This document shows, in pieces, positions 51,581-61,287 of a DNA stretch of 64,000 nucleotides. Numbering within the stretch: position 1 is the first letter of the stretch; the number at the start of each line of letters is the position of its first letter. The notes under the pieces were generated by a model that saw only the letters and a list, made by a program, of their open reading frames with translations, was not told the DNA's origin and did not search any database. The stretch comes from Pseudoduganella aquatica (GTDB lineage Bacteria > Pseudomonadota > Gammaproteobacteria > Burkholderiales > Burkholderiaceae_D), in assembly GCF_009857595.1 (NCBI RefSeq), contig NZ_WWCU01000002.1:1-64000 (forward strand), in the 5' to 3' direction. The translations under genes and the position numbers were made by a program.

Positions 51581-53767
51581 ATGACACTTCGCTGTTTCGC
51601 CGCTGTTCCCCTGTTCATCGTATTGACGGCCCATGCGGCTGCCCCCATTAACCGGCAAGCGCTGGCCGCGCGCCACTCTCCCCATTTATCCGCCATCGAC
51701 ATCATGGCCCCGCTCAGCGTGGGCAATGGCCGCTTCTGTTTCACGGCCGACGTCACCGGCCTGCAAACCCTGCCCGAACACTACCGCGCCGGCGGCACGC
51801 CGCTGGAAACGCAGGCGCGCTGGTCCTGGCATGAGAACGCCAACCCCAATGGCTACAAGCTGTCCGACGCCAACCGCAACTTCACTGCGCATGGCCGCAC
51901 GCTGGGCTACCCAACCAACGCGGGCTCGCCGGCCGGCGTGTGGCTGCGCGAGAATCCGCATACCCAGCCGCTGCCGCAGATAGGCTTCGTGATGGCGGGC
52001 GAGGGCGCCCGTCCGCTGGCCGCCGCCGACGTGGCGTCCGTGGACCAGCGCCTGGACCTGTGGCAGGGCCAGCTGCAAAGCCGCGTGCGGCTGCTCGGCC
52101 AGCCGGCCAGCGTGCGCAGCACCGCCAGTCCGGACAGCGACACGCTGGCGCTGCATATCGAAACCCCGCTGTTCGCGCAGGGCAGGGTGGTGGTGCGCAT
52201 CGCGCTGCCGCTGGGCTACGACCTGGCGGCGGCCAAGCACAATTCGCCGCTGGACTGGTCGCACCCCGACGCGCACAAGACCGCCGTGCTGGCGCAGACG
52301 GCGCGCACGCTCACCGTTGAGCACAGCCGCGACGCGTCGCGCTACAGCATGACGCTGGCCGGCGCCGCGCCGCTGTCCATCAAGCGCAGCGGCCCGCACA
52401 GCTTCGACATCACGCCCGCAGCGGGCAAGGTGATGGACCTTACGCTGACCTTCGTGCAGCTCAGCGCGGGCACGCAGGGCGCAGAGCGTATTGCGGACAG
52501 GTCTGCGGATCGTCCAGCGGCGGGCAAGCTTGCCCCGGCGCCGACCGCCTCGCAAATCTTTGCCCGTAGCGCCGCCTTCTGGCGCAGCTACTGGCAGTCC
52601 GGCGCCGCCGTCGATTTCACCGGCAGCACGGACCCGCGCGCGCAGGAGCTGGAGCGCCGCGTGGTGCTGTCGCAATACCTGGCCGCCATCCAGCTGGGCG
52701 ACGAGCTGCCAGCCCAGGAAAGCGGGCTGACCACCGCCACCTGGTTCGGCAAGCACCATGCCGAAATGGTGTGGTGGCACACGGCCCACTTCGCACTCTG
52801 GGGCCGTCCCGACTACACGGCGCGCACGCTGGGCTGGTTCCAGCGCACGCTGCCCGCCGCGCGCGCGGTGGCGGCCGAGCGCGGCCTGCAAGGCGCGCGC
52901 TGGATGAAGATGACCGGCCCCGGCGGCCGCGAAAGCCCGGGCGGCAATCCGCTCATCGTCTGGAACCAGCCGCACCCCATCCACCTGGCCGAGCTGCTGT
53001 ACCGCGCCGACCCCACGCCCGCCACCCTGGCGCGCTACGGCGAACTGGTGTCCGAAACCGCGCAGGCCATGGCGTCCATGCTGCACTGGCAGGAGGACCG
53101 CCAGCGCTACGTGCTCGGCCCGCCGCTGTGGATAGCGCAGGAAATCTACGACCAGTCGACCAGCATGAATCCGGCCTATGAGCTGAGCTACTGGGCCTGG
53201 GGCCTGGAGAAGGCGCAGCAGTGGCGCGAGCGCGCCGGCCTGCCGCGCAATCCGGACTGGGAACACAAGCGCACGCATTTGTCCGCGCTGCCGCAGAAGG
53301 ACGGCAAATACGTGGCCGTGGAATCGCATCCGGACACCTGGGACAACGTGGACAGCCGCCACGACCACCCGTCCTTCCTGATGGCGCTGGGCCAGCTGCC
53401 TGGCGACGGCGTGGACCCCGAAACCATGCGCAGCACGCTGCACGCGGTGCTGGCGAACTGGGACTGGGCCACCAAGATCTGGGGCTGGGACTATCCCATG
53501 ATCGCCATGACCGCCGCCCGCCTGGGCGAGACCGAGCAGGCGGTTAACGTGCTGATGAAAACGGACGGCCCGAACAACGGCTACACGCAGGCGGGCCACA
53601 ACCCCAACAAGGGCTTGCCGGTCTACCTGCCAGGCAACGGCGCGCTGCTGGCGGCCGTGGCCATGATGGCGGGCGGCTGGGAAGGCGCACCCGGCCGCGC
53701 CGCCCCCGGCTTCCCGGCGGACGGCCGCTGGGTGGTGCGCGCAGAAGGATTCAAAAGGTTGCCATGA
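51581..53767 (+). CDS. Six-hairpin glycosidase-like exported protein (GH65/GH95-like fold)
   Basis: The 728-residue protein has a signal peptide (MTLRCFAAVPLFIVLTAHAA), an N-terminal beta-rich domain (APLSVGNGRFCFTADVTGLQTLPEHY) and a C-terminal (alpha/alpha)6-type domain (TTATWFGKHHAEMVWWHTAHFALWGRP, NPLIVWNQPHPIHLAEL, WDNVDSRHDHPSFLMALGQ, KIWGWDYPMIAMTAARLG). The layout resembles GH65 and GH95, but I cannot assign a family: the GH95 signatures seen at 35022 are absent. It is first in a translationally coupled set with the DUF5060 protein and PL10, so a pectin side-chain glycosidase is likely. The start is taken at ATG 51581. Confidence 0.8.
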   Translation: MTLRCFAAVPLFIVLTAHAAAPINRQALAARHSPHLSAIDIMAPLSVGNGRFCFTADVTGLQTLPEHYRAGGTPLETQARWSWHENANPNGYKLSDANRNFTAHGRTLGYPTNAGSPAGVWLRENPHTQPLPQIGFVMAGEGARPLAAADVASVDQRLDLWQGQLQSRVRLLGQPASVRSTASPDSDTLALHIETPLFAQGRVVVRIALPLGYDLAAAKHNSPLDWSHPDAHKTAVLAQTARTLTVEHSRDASRYSMTLAGAAPLSIKRSGPHSFDITPAAGKVMDLTLTFVQLSAGTQGAERIADRSADRPAAGKLAPAPTASQIFARSAAFWRSYWQSGAAVDFTGSTDPRAQELERRVVLSQYLAAIQLGDELPAQESGLTTATWFGKHHAEMVWWHTAHFALWGRPDYTARTLGWFQRTLPAARAVAAERGLQGARWMKMTGPGGRESPGGNPLIVWNQPHPIHLAELLYRADPTPATLARYGELVSETAQAMASMLHWQEDRQRYVLGPPLWIAQEIYDQSTSMNPAYELSYWAWGLEKAQQWRERAGLPRNPDWEHKRTHLSALPQKDGKYVAVESHPDTWDNVDSRHDHPSFLMALGQLPGDGVDPETMRSTLHAVLANWDWATKIWGWDYPMIAMTAARLGETEQAVNVLMKTDGPNNGYTQAGHNPNKGLPVYLPGNGALLAAVAMMAGGWEGAPGRAAPGFPADGRWVVRAEGFKRLP

Positions 53768-55350
53768 TGAGTAAACGATACTTCCTTAAAACCGCCGTGG
53801 CTGCGGCCGTCGCACTGGGCGCCGTCCTGGCCGCACCGTGGAGCGCCGCCGCGTCCGCCGTGGTGGAACGCTGGGGCAGCACGGAGATTGCGCTGTCCGG
53901 CCCCAGCGCGGGCAACCCCTTCATGGAGGTGGAGCTGTCCGCCACCTTCCGCCAGGGTGCGCGCACGCTGACGGTGGCGGGCTTCTACGACGGCGACGGC
54001 CAGTACAAGATCCGCTTCATGCCGCCCGAGACGGGCGAGTGGGAATACGAAACGCAGAGCAACCGCGCGGAACTGAGCGGCCGCAAAGGCACGCTCACCG
54101 CCGTGGCGCCGTCGGCCGGCAACCACGGCCCGGTGCGCGTGAAGAACACCCACCATTTCGCCTACGAGGACGGCACGCCGTTCTGGCAAGTGGGCACCAC
54201 CAGCTACGCCTGGGCGCACCAGACCGAGGCGCTGGAGCAGCAGACGCTGGCAACGCTGGCCGGCGCGCCGTTCAACAAGCTGCGCATGGCGGTCTTCCCC
54301 AACCAGGACGTAAAGAACCAGCCGCCGCGCTTTCCCTTCCCAGGCCAGCCGCCCAAGGGCTGGGATCTCACGCGCTTCAATCCCGAGTTCTTCCGCCATA
54401 TCGAGCAGCGCGTGGGCCAGTTGCGCGAGCTGGGCATTGAAGCGGACCTGATCCTGTTCCACCCTTACGACAAGGGCTACTGGGGCTTCGACAGCCTGCC
54501 GGCCGACGTGAACGAACGCTATCTGCGCTACGTGGTGGCGCGGCTGGGCGCCTACCGCAATGTGTGGTGGTCCATGGCGAACGAGTTCGACTTCCTCAAG
54601 GCCAAGAGCATGGCGGAGTGGGACAGCTACTTCCAGATCGTGCAGGCCAGCGACCCTTACCAGCACCTGCGCTCCATCCACAACGCCTTCGTGTTCTACA
54701 ACCACACCAAGCCCTGGGTCACGCATGTGAGCGTGCAGAGCGGCGCCATCGCCGAGGACTTCGAGCGCGCGGTGCTGTTCCGCGACGTCTACAACAAGCC
54801 GGTGGTGTACGACGAAGTGAAATACGAAGGCAATTTCTCGCGCCGCTGGGGCCAGCTCAAGCCGGAGGAAATGGTGCTGCGCTTCTGGGAAGGCGCCATC
54901 GCGGGCACCTATGTGGGCCACAGCGAAAGCTATGAAGACCCGAACGGCCTGGTATGGCTGGGCAAGGGCGGCGTGCTGAAAGGGCAAAGCCCGCCGCGCC
55001 TGGCCTTCTTCCGCAAGATACTGAGCGAGAGCCCGCCGGAGGGGCTGGAACCGATAGACAAATGGCAGAACCACCCGTTCGCGGGCAAGCATGCGCAGTA
55101 CTACCTGGGCTACTTCGGCCTGGGCAAACCCAGGAGCTGGCCGTTCGTGCTGTTCAAGACCGGCCTGAAAGACGGCATGAAGTTCAGGGCCGAAGTGATC
55201 GATACATGGAATATGAAGGTGACGCCAGTGAACGGTACTTTTGAAATCGTCAAACGCGACGACTATACTTTTGCGGACAAAAATGGCCGCAGCATCGCGC
55301 TGCCGGGCAAGCCTTATATGGCGCTGCGCATCGTGCGGGTGGACCAATGA
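53764..55350 (+). CDS. DUF5060 plus TIM-barrel hydrolase (DUF4038/GH140-like)
   Basis: The 528-residue protein has a signal peptide, an N-terminal DUF5060 beta-sandwich (about 33-105: ERWGSTEIALSGPSAGNPF, FMPPETGEWEYET), a TIM barrel of the DUF4038/apiosidase GH140-like group (TPFWQVGTTSYAWAHQ, ILFHPYDKGYWGFDSLPAD) and a DUF5605-like C-terminus. Likely catalytic acids are Glu274 in WWSMANEFDF and Glu351 in VVYDEVKYEGNF. GH140 removes apiose from rhamnogalacturonan II, but this protein may act on another linkage. It overlaps the preceding gene and PL10 by ATGA. Confidence 0.85.
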   Translation: MMSKRYFLKTAVAAAVALGAVLAAPWSAAASAVVERWGSTEIALSGPSAGNPFMEVELSATFRQGARTLTVAGFYDGDGQYKIRFMPPETGEWEYETQSNRAELSGRKGTLTAVAPSAGNHGPVRVKNTHHFAYEDGTPFWQVGTTSYAWAHQTEALEQQTLATLAGAPFNKLRMAVFPNQDVKNQPPRFPFPGQPPKGWDLTRFNPEFFRHIEQRVGQLRELGIEADLILFHPYDKGYWGFDSLPADVNERYLRYVVARLGAYRNVWWSMANEFDFLKAKSMAEWDSYFQIVQASDPYQHLRSIHNAFVFYNHTKPWVTHVSVQSGAIAEDFERAVLFRDVYNKPVVYDEVKYEGNFSRRWGQLKPEEMVLRFWEGAIAGTYVGHSESYEDPNGLVWLGKGGVLKGQSPPRLAFFRKILSESPPEGLEPIDKWQNHPFAGKHAQYYLGYFGLGKPRSWPFVLFKTGLKDGMKFRAEVIDTWNMKVTPVNGTFEIVKRDDYTFADKNGRSIALPGKPYMALRIVRVDQ

Positions 55351-56675
55351 ACGCCTCCCGTGTGCCGCGCAGCATCGCCGCTACGGCCGTTGCCACTGCC
55401 GTCGCCGCCGCGCTGCTTGCCGCCTTTGCGCTGCCAGCCGTCAGCCATGCGGAAGTCATCGGCCACATGAAGCCTGCCGAAGCGCTGACCGAAGCCAGCG
55501 TTGCCAGCCTTGCGGGGCAAGAGCAGAGCGCTTGGCTGGTCTACATCGCCCGCTCGCGCGCGCTGATGGCCGCAGACAAGGCCGCGCTGGCGGCTGAACG
55601 CGAAGGCCTGGCCCCGGCGGCCATTGCGCCGCCCCCGCCGCATTCGAGCAGCCGCGACGGCGGTATGCCGCTGGGCCGTCCCGCCGCCTGGTATGGCGGT
55701 GCGGAAGCGCGTGTGGTGGCCATGAATATTGTCAGCTTCCAGACGCCCGCCGGCGGCTGGGGCAAGAACGTGGACCGAAACGCGCCAGCGCGCCAGCGCG
55801 GCCAGCACTACATCGCGGACGACCACACGCCGGGCCTGCCCGTCCAGCGGGAAGCCTGGAGCTACGTCGGCACCATAGACAACGACGCCACCACCACCGA
55901 GCTGCGCTTCCTCGCCCGGGTGATGGCGCAAGCGCCCGCTGCGGAGAGCGGCGCCTACCGCGAGTCCTTCCTGAAAGGCCTGCGCTATCTGCTCAACGCG
56001 CAGTACCCCAACGGCGGCTATCCGCAGAACTACCCGCTGGAAGGCGGCTACCATGACGCCATCACCTTCAACGACAACGCCATGGGCAGCGTGGTGACGC
56101 TGCTGGACGAGATAGGCGCAGGGAAGGGCGATTACGCCTTCGTCCCCACCGCCATCGCCGCCGAAGCGCGCGCCGCATCGGCCAAGGCGATCCGGATGAT
56201 ACTGGCCGCGCAGATCGTGGTGGCGGGGCAGCGCACCGGCTGGTGCCAGCAGCACGACCCGGTAACGCTGGCCCCTGTTGGCGCGCGCAACTTCGAACCG
56301 CCATCGCTCACCAGCTCGGAAAGCGCCTCGCTGCTTAACCTGCTGATGCTGCAGCCTAACCCCGCTCCGGACACCGTGGCCGCCGTCCGCGCTGCCGCCG
56401 CCTGGCTGCAGCGCGTGGCGCTGCGCGACGTGGAATTCACCGGCAAGGAAGCCGCCACCGGGCGGCGCCTGGTGGCCAAGCCGGGCGCAGGCCCGCTCTG
56501 GTCGCGCTACTACGACATCGCCACCATGAAGCCCATCTTCGGCGACCGTGACCGCAGCATCCACGACGACGTCAACGCCATCAGCCTGGAACGCCGCAAC
56601 GGCTACGCGTGGTTCGGCAACGGCCCGGCCAAGGCGCTGGAAAACTACGCCCGCTGGCCGCAGCGCACACCTTGA
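55347..56675 (+). CDS. pelA: PL10 pectate lyase
   Basis: The 442-residue protein has a signal peptide (AALLAAFALPAVSHAE) and a single PL10 catalytic domain: NIVSFQTPAGGWGKNVDRN, the YVGTIDNDATTTELRFLARV signature, QYPNGGYPQNYPLEGGYHDAITFNDNAM, and RRNGYAWFG near the end. PL10 enzymes cut polygalacturonate by calcium-dependent beta-elimination and form unsaturated ends that GH105/GH88 can remove. It is the last gene of the coupled trio and has no fused binding module. Confidence 0.93.
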   Translation: MNASRVPRSIAATAVATAVAAALLAAFALPAVSHAEVIGHMKPAEALTEASVASLAGQEQSAWLVYIARSRALMAADKAALAAEREGLAPAAIAPPPPHSSSRDGGMPLGRPAAWYGGAEARVVAMNIVSFQTPAGGWGKNVDRNAPARQRGQHYIADDHTPGLPVQREAWSYVGTIDNDATTTELRFLARVMAQAPAAESGAYRESFLKGLRYLLNAQYPNGGYPQNYPLEGGYHDAITFNDNAMGSVVTLLDEIGAGKGDYAFVPTAIAAEARAASAKAIRMILAAQIVVAGQRTGWCQQHDPVTLAPVGARNFEPPSLTSSESASLLNLLMLQPNPAPDTVAAVRAAAAWLQRVALRDVEFTGKEAATGRRLVAKPGAGPLWSRYYDIATMKPIFGDRDRSIHDDVNAISLERRNGYAWFGNGPAKALENYARWPQRTP

Positions 56676-56746
56676 TCCATAGCCAGCCTGGCGGAGTTGT
56701 GATACTTTTGAGAAATATTAAGTTAATCACAAAATCCGGGGGATGA

Positions 56747-58015
56747 ATGGTATTCAAAAGCGCGGCGTTGGCAATGGCGATGGCGAGCGGACTGGCGGCG
56801 GCGGGTAATCCGGCGCTAGCCTATCCCGATCCGGAAGTGGATTTGCAAAAAGCCGAACTGAAAGTGCGGGCGCCGCGCGAGGTTATCGCCAGGCACGCGC
56901 AGGCGCTGGAGGAGGGCGACAAGGCGCGCAGCACGCTGAGCGGCGTCTTGCAAAGGCTGGCAGCGCAGCGTTCCTTCCTTGGCGATACCGAAGGCGCGAT
57001 TGCGGCATTCGACGAGTCGGATGCGCTGGCCCGCCGTAAGGAAACCAGCTACGGCGACGATCTGGATCGTCTTGCTGAGGCGCGGGCAGAGGATGCGCTG
57101 GAAGCGATTGTGCGCGAAGCCCGCAAACACCGCATCGTTATCCTGAACGAGGCCCACCATGTTCCCATGCACCGCGCCTTCGCCATGCGCCTGGCGCGCG
57201 AGCTGCGCAAGGCAGGCTACACTTGGCTGGCGGCCGAGACGTTTGAGAACACGCCGTTTGAGAAGGGCTATCTTGCGCTGTCCGACGGCTACTATTCGCG
57301 CGAGCCCGTGTTCGGCAATTTCTTGCGCGACGCAGCGGCGGACGGCTGGAAAATGGTGCAGTACGAACCTTTCGACCAGCAGGCAAGCGACACTTTTGAG
57401 CAGCAGATCGAGCGCCGCGAATCCGGCGAGGCCCGCAACCTGGTCGAGCGCATCTTTGCCAAAGATGCGGCGGCCAAAGTCTTTATCTATGTGGGCTACG
57501 GCCACCTGGCCGAGATGCCGCGCGTGGGCAACGGCATCGGTACGGCATGGATGGCCGCGCAGCTCAAGCATATGACGGGCCTGGACCCGCTCACCATCGA
57601 CCAGACCGTGATGATGGCCCACTCCAAGCCGGAGGCCGAACCAGGTATCTACGGCAAGGCGGTTGCGCGCGAAACCAGGCTGTCGCCCTTCGTGCTGCGC
57701 GCGCCGGGCGGCGGCTACGAAGTCTTCGGCAGCAGCCGCTTCAAGGCCGACATGCAGGTGGTGCACCCGCGCTACGGCATGGACGGCGCCACCGGGCGCG
57801 CCGCATGGCTGCAGTCGCTGGCGGGCTTCAAGCCCCTGGCTGTGCCGCAGGAACTGTATCCGGAGGCGGGCGCGCAGTGGGTGTTCGCCCACCTGGCGGG
57901 CCAGCCGGCGGACTCGGTGCCGGCGGACGTGGTGAAGCTGGAGGCGGGCAAGCCCGCGCCCCAGTTTATGCTGCGACCCGGGAGCTACAGTTATAGCGTC
58001 CGCAAATACCCTTAA
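56747..58015 (+). CDS. Exported Tiki/EreA/ChaN-like protein
   Basis: The 422-residue protein has a signal peptide (AMAMASGLAAAGNPALA), a helical region, then a domain with KHRIVILNEAHHVPMHRAFAMRLARELRKAGYTWLAAETFEN, EREPVF-type segments and VFIYVGYGHLAEMP. The E-A-H-H motif and the later GHLAE recall the EreA/ChaN-like/Tiki hydrolase superfamily, in which such residues bind metal or haem. A tail of about 130 residues after this is of unknown fold. Role unknown; not obviously linked to polysaccharide use. Confidence 0.65.
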   Translation: MVFKSAALAMAMASGLAAAGNPALAYPDPEVDLQKAELKVRAPREVIARHAQALEEGDKARSTLSGVLQRLAAQRSFLGDTEGAIAAFDESDALARRKETSYGDDLDRLAEARAEDALEAIVREARKHRIVILNEAHHVPMHRAFAMRLARELRKAGYTWLAAETFENTPFEKGYLALSDGYYSREPVFGNFLRDAAADGWKMVQYEPFDQQASDTFEQQIERRESGEARNLVERIFAKDAAAKVFIYVGYGHLAEMPRVGNGIGTAWMAAQLKHMTGLDPLTIDQTVMMAHSKPEAEPGIYGKAVARETRLSPFVLRAPGGGYEVFGSSRFKADMQVVHPRYGMDGATGRAAWLQSLAGFKPLAVPQELYPEAGAQWVFAHLAGQPADSVPADVVKLEAGKPAPQFMLRPGSYSYSVRKYP

Positions 58016-58173
58016 TTCGTTTGACCAGGACAAGGGGTGCAGATAAAATAGATGCAACACAGAAATAGCATGTCGAAACCCAAACTCCGTTTCAGCATTA
58101 TCTGACACAGGCATTACCTCATCCGCCCAAGCTGTGCCGCGATGAAGGAGCTGCCTTGAAACGGAGTATCAAC

Positions 58174-59796
58174 ATGTTTACCAAGACCACCATTCGCTTG
58201 CGGCTCATTTCCACCATGGCGCTGCTTGGCCTGCTCATCGTGGGCACTGGCCTGAGCGGCCTGCATGGCATGAACACCATCAACGCCAGCCTGCGCGATG
58301 TGAATACCAACACCATGCCGTCCGCAGTCGCGATCCTCAATTCGCAGCTGTCGCTGAGCCGCGCGCGGCTCGCCATGGACCGCGTGACCATGCATCCGGA
58401 AGATCCGGATGCGGCGAAGACCCTGCAGCGCGCGGCCAGCTTTGTAGCCGACTCGGACAAGGCCTGGAGCCTCTACCTGACGCTGCCGCAAGGCGCGGAC
58501 GAGAAAGTACTGTCGGATGAAATGGACAGCCGCCGCCGCAAATTCATCGACGAGGGTTTCCAGCCGCTGGTGGCAGCCGCCAAGGCGGGCGACGCGGCCA
58601 AGGCCGACGCCATCACCATGAAGACCATGCAGCCTTTGTTTACCAGCCTGTCCGAGAGCGCGGCCAAACTGACCGACTACCAGGCGCGCAGCAATATGGA
58701 GCAGTTCGACGCCAGCCAGGCCATGTACCGCCAGCGCCTGTGGTTCACGCTGGGCGCCATCGCCGGCGGCGTGCTGCTGATGCTGATCGCCTGCGTATCG
58801 CTGCTGCGCTCTATCCTGCGCCCGATCAACGAAGCGGTGAACCACTTCAACAGCATCGCCGGCGGCGACCTGTCCAACCGCATTTCGGTGGACGGCCATG
58901 ACGAGATGTCGGTGCTGATGCGCGGCCTGGCCGGCATGCAGGCCAAGCTGGCGGCTCTGGTGCGCGGCGTGCGCGACGGCACCGCGTCCATCGCCACCGC
59001 CACCCACGAAATCGCCGAGGGCAACCTGGACCTGTCGCGCCGCACCGAGCAGCAGGCGGCCAGCCTGGAGGAAACCGCGTCCTCGCTGGAAGAACTGACC
59101 GCCACCGTGCAACAGAACTCCGCGCGCGCGCGGCAGTCCAACCAGTTGGCGCAAGCGGCATCGGAGATCGCGGTCAAAGGCGGCGCGCTGGTGGGCGGCG
59201 TGATCGGCACCATGGGCGCCATCCGCGAATCGTCCACCCGCATCCAGGACATTATCGGCGTGATCGACGGCATTGCGTTCCAGACCAATATCCTGGCGCT
59301 GAACGCGGCGGTGGAAGCGGCCCGCGCGGGCGAGCAGGGACGCGGCTTTGCCGTCGTCGCCTCCGAAGTGCGTAGCCTGGCGCACCGCAGCGCCGAAGCG
59401 GCCAAGGACATCAAGACGCTGATCGGCGACTCGGTGGCCAAGGTCGACAGCGGCGGTCAGCAGGTGGGCGAGGCTGGCGCCACGATGGAGGAAATCGTCT
59501 CCAGCATCCGCCGCGTGGCCGACATCATGGGCGAGATCGCCGCCGCAGGGCATGAACAGGAAATGGGCATCGGGCAGATCAACGTGGCCGTGGCCGAACT
59601 GGACGACGTGACGCAGCAGAACGCGGCGCTGGTGGAGGAAGCCGCGGCGGCGTCCGAATCGCTGAAAGAGCAGGCCGAGAAGCTGGCCGACGTGGCAAGC
59701 GCTTTCCGCGTCGACGGCGTGGACGATGGCGGCGGGGCCGGCAAGGCTGTCCGCGCGCGGCGTCCCGTTGTGGCGGGCATGCTGCAAAGGGCCTGA
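58174..59796 (+). CDS. Methyl-accepting chemotaxis protein (Tar-like, 4HB sensor)
   Basis: The 540-residue receptor has two membrane helices (RLISTMALLGLLIVGTGLSGL and FTLGAIAGGVLLMLIACVSLL) that bracket a periplasmic four-helix-bundle domain of about 150 residues, a HAMP domain (RPINEAVNHFNSIAGGDLSNRI), and a signalling hairpin with the strictly conserved tip GVIDGIAFQTNILALNAAVEAARAGEQGRGFAVVASEVR. ATG 58174 is chosen because CGGAGT lies 7 bases upstream; a TTG at 58156 is in frame. The C-terminus lacks a CheR-binding pentapeptide. It stands alone, away from che genes. Confidence 0.95.
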   Translation: MFTKTTIRLRLISTMALLGLLIVGTGLSGLHGMNTINASLRDVNTNTMPSAVAILNSQLSLSRARLAMDRVTMHPEDPDAAKTLQRAASFVADSDKAWSLYLTLPQGADEKVLSDEMDSRRRKFIDEGFQPLVAAAKAGDAAKADAITMKTMQPLFTSLSESAAKLTDYQARSNMEQFDASQAMYRQRLWFTLGAIAGGVLLMLIACVSLLRSILRPINEAVNHFNSIAGGDLSNRISVDGHDEMSVLMRGLAGMQAKLAALVRGVRDGTASIATATHEIAEGNLDLSRRTEQQAASLEETASSLEELTATVQQNSARARQSNQLAQAASEIAVKGGALVGGVIGTMGAIRESSTRIQDIIGVIDGIAFQTNILALNAAVEAARAGEQGRGFAVVASEVRSLAHRSAEAAKDIKTLIGDSVAKVDSGGQQVGEAGATMEEIVSSIRRVADIMGEIAAAGHEQEMGIGQINVAVAELDDVTQQNAALVEEAAAASESLKEQAEKLADVASAFRVDGVDDGGGAGKAVRARRPVVAGMLQRA

Positions 59797-59855
59797 CGGC
59801 GCTTACCCGCTCGGTTAAGATGGCCGCTTATCGAGACACGGCAAGGATAAGCGGC

Positions 59856-61214
59856 ATGAGCGACATACTGAAGACATTGCACGGCAACCGCCTGGCGGCC
59901 CCTTTCGCCAGGGCGCTGGGCCTGCCCAAACCCGTGACGCTGGCGCGCGCCGCCGGCGGCTACGAGGCGCAGCCCTTTTCGGGGCAGGCCGCGCTGCTGC
60001 TGCCAGCGGGCGGCGGCTATGCGGCGCAGGCCTTGCGCAGCGCGCTGGAGGACGCCGGCGCCAGCGTGGCGTCGGCGCTGCCGGAGGATGAACGCCAGCA
60101 GGCGGGCATCGTGGTGATGGACGCCACCGGCTGCCGTTCCCCCGCCGACTACCGCGCACTGTACGACTCCTTCCACCCGATCATGCGCCGCATTGCCCGC
60201 AATGGCCGGGTGCTGATTGCCGCGCCGTTGCCGGAGGCGGGCGGCGACCCGGTGCAGGCCGCCGTGGCGCGCGGCATTGAAGGCTTCAGCCGCTCGCTGG
60301 GCAAGGAGCTGGGACGCAAAGGCATCTGCGTGAACACCGCCTACGTCGCCGCCGGCGCGGAAGACCGGCTGGCGGGCGTGGTGCGCTTCTTCTGCGGTAA
60401 ACAATCCACTTACGTATCCGGGCAGGCGGTGCGCGTCACAGCGCGCGTGGCCGCGCCGCGCGCCTTGCCGCAGGCGCAGGCCATGGCGGGCAAGACCGCG
60501 CTGGTGACCGGCGGCGCGCGCGGCATCGGCAAGGCCATCGTGGAGCGCCTGTCGCAAGAGGGCGCGCGCGTGATCTGCCTGGACGTGGCGGCAACCGCCG
60601 AGGAGCTGCGCAGCACTTGCGCGCAGTTCGGCGCCATTCCGCTCACGCTGGACATCACCGCGCCGGACGCCCCGGTGCAGCTGGCGGACTTCCTGCGCGG
60701 CCAGGGCGGCGGACTGGATATCCTGGTTCACAACGCGGGCGTAACGCGCGACCGCACACTGTCCAATATGAAGCCGCAGGACTGGGATGTTGTGGTGAAC
60801 ATCAACTTCGCCGCCATCACGGCCATCGACGCCGCGCTGCTGTCGGGCGGGCTGCTGCGCGACGAGGGACGTATTGTGTATCTGTCGTCCATCAGCGGCG
60901 TGGCGGGGAATTTCGGCCAAACCAATTACGCCGCCACCAAGGCCGCGCTGATAGGCTACGCGGCGGCGCAGGCGCCCTTGCTGGCGGCGCGCGGCATCTG
61001 CGCCAACGCGATTGCGCCGGGCTTTATCGAAACCGCCATGACCGCGAAGCTGCCGTTCTTCACGCGCGAGATAGGCAGCCGCCTGAACGCGCTGATGCAG
61101 GCCGGCCAGCCCCGGGACGCGGCCGAGCTGGTGGCTTTCCTGAGCAGCCCCGGCGCCTATGGCGTCAGCGGCGAAACCATCCGCGTGTGCGGCCAGGGCG
61201 TGATGGGCGCGTAG
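59856..61214 (+). CDS. Long-form 3-oxoacyl-ACP reductase (FabG4-like SDR)
   Basis: The 452-residue protein is a two-part short-chain dehydrogenase. The N-terminal about 200 residues form a degenerate Rossmann half, and the C-terminal half is the active SDR: ALVTGGARGIGKAIVERL cofactor loop, DILVHNAGVTRDRTLSNM, SSISGVAGNFGQTNYAATKAAL with Ser, Tyr and Lys of the active site, and IAPGFIETAMTAKLP. This long form is often called FabG4 and uses NADH for fatty-acid or polyketide-like reduction. AAGGATAAG precedes ATG 59856. Confidence 0.92.
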   Translation: MSDILKTLHGNRLAAPFARALGLPKPVTLARAAGGYEAQPFSGQAALLLPAGGGYAAQALRSALEDAGASVASALPEDERQQAGIVVMDATGCRSPADYRALYDSFHPIMRRIARNGRVLIAAPLPEAGGDPVQAAVARGIEGFSRSLGKELGRKGICVNTAYVAAGAEDRLAGVVRFFCGKQSTYVSGQAVRVTARVAAPRALPQAQAMAGKTALVTGGARGIGKAIVERLSQEGARVICLDVAATAEELRSTCAQFGAIPLTLDITAPDAPVQLADFLRGQGGGLDILVHNAGVTRDRTLSNMKPQDWDVVVNINFAAITAIDAALLSGGLLRDEGRIVYLSSISGVAGNFGQTNYAATKAALIGYAAAQAPLLAARGICANAIAPGFIETAMTAKLPFFTREIGSRLNALMQAGQPRDAAELVAFLSSPGAYGVSGETIRVCGQGVMGA

Positions 61215-61287
61215 ACTGTCATGTCAATGTAATAATCCTGTGATCCAATAAGGTCCGCTGCAAAAAACATAACAGGGACCGGGGATC

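Noticed and set aside
51581..53767. Assignment of the first gene of the trio to GH95
   Set aside because: The Asn pair in NxNxQMNYWP and the GD-STGW block found in the true GH95 at 35022 are absent.
58156..58173. TTG start for the chemotaxis receptor
   Set aside because: ATG 58174 has a better placed Shine-Dalgarno, and the TTG version has none.
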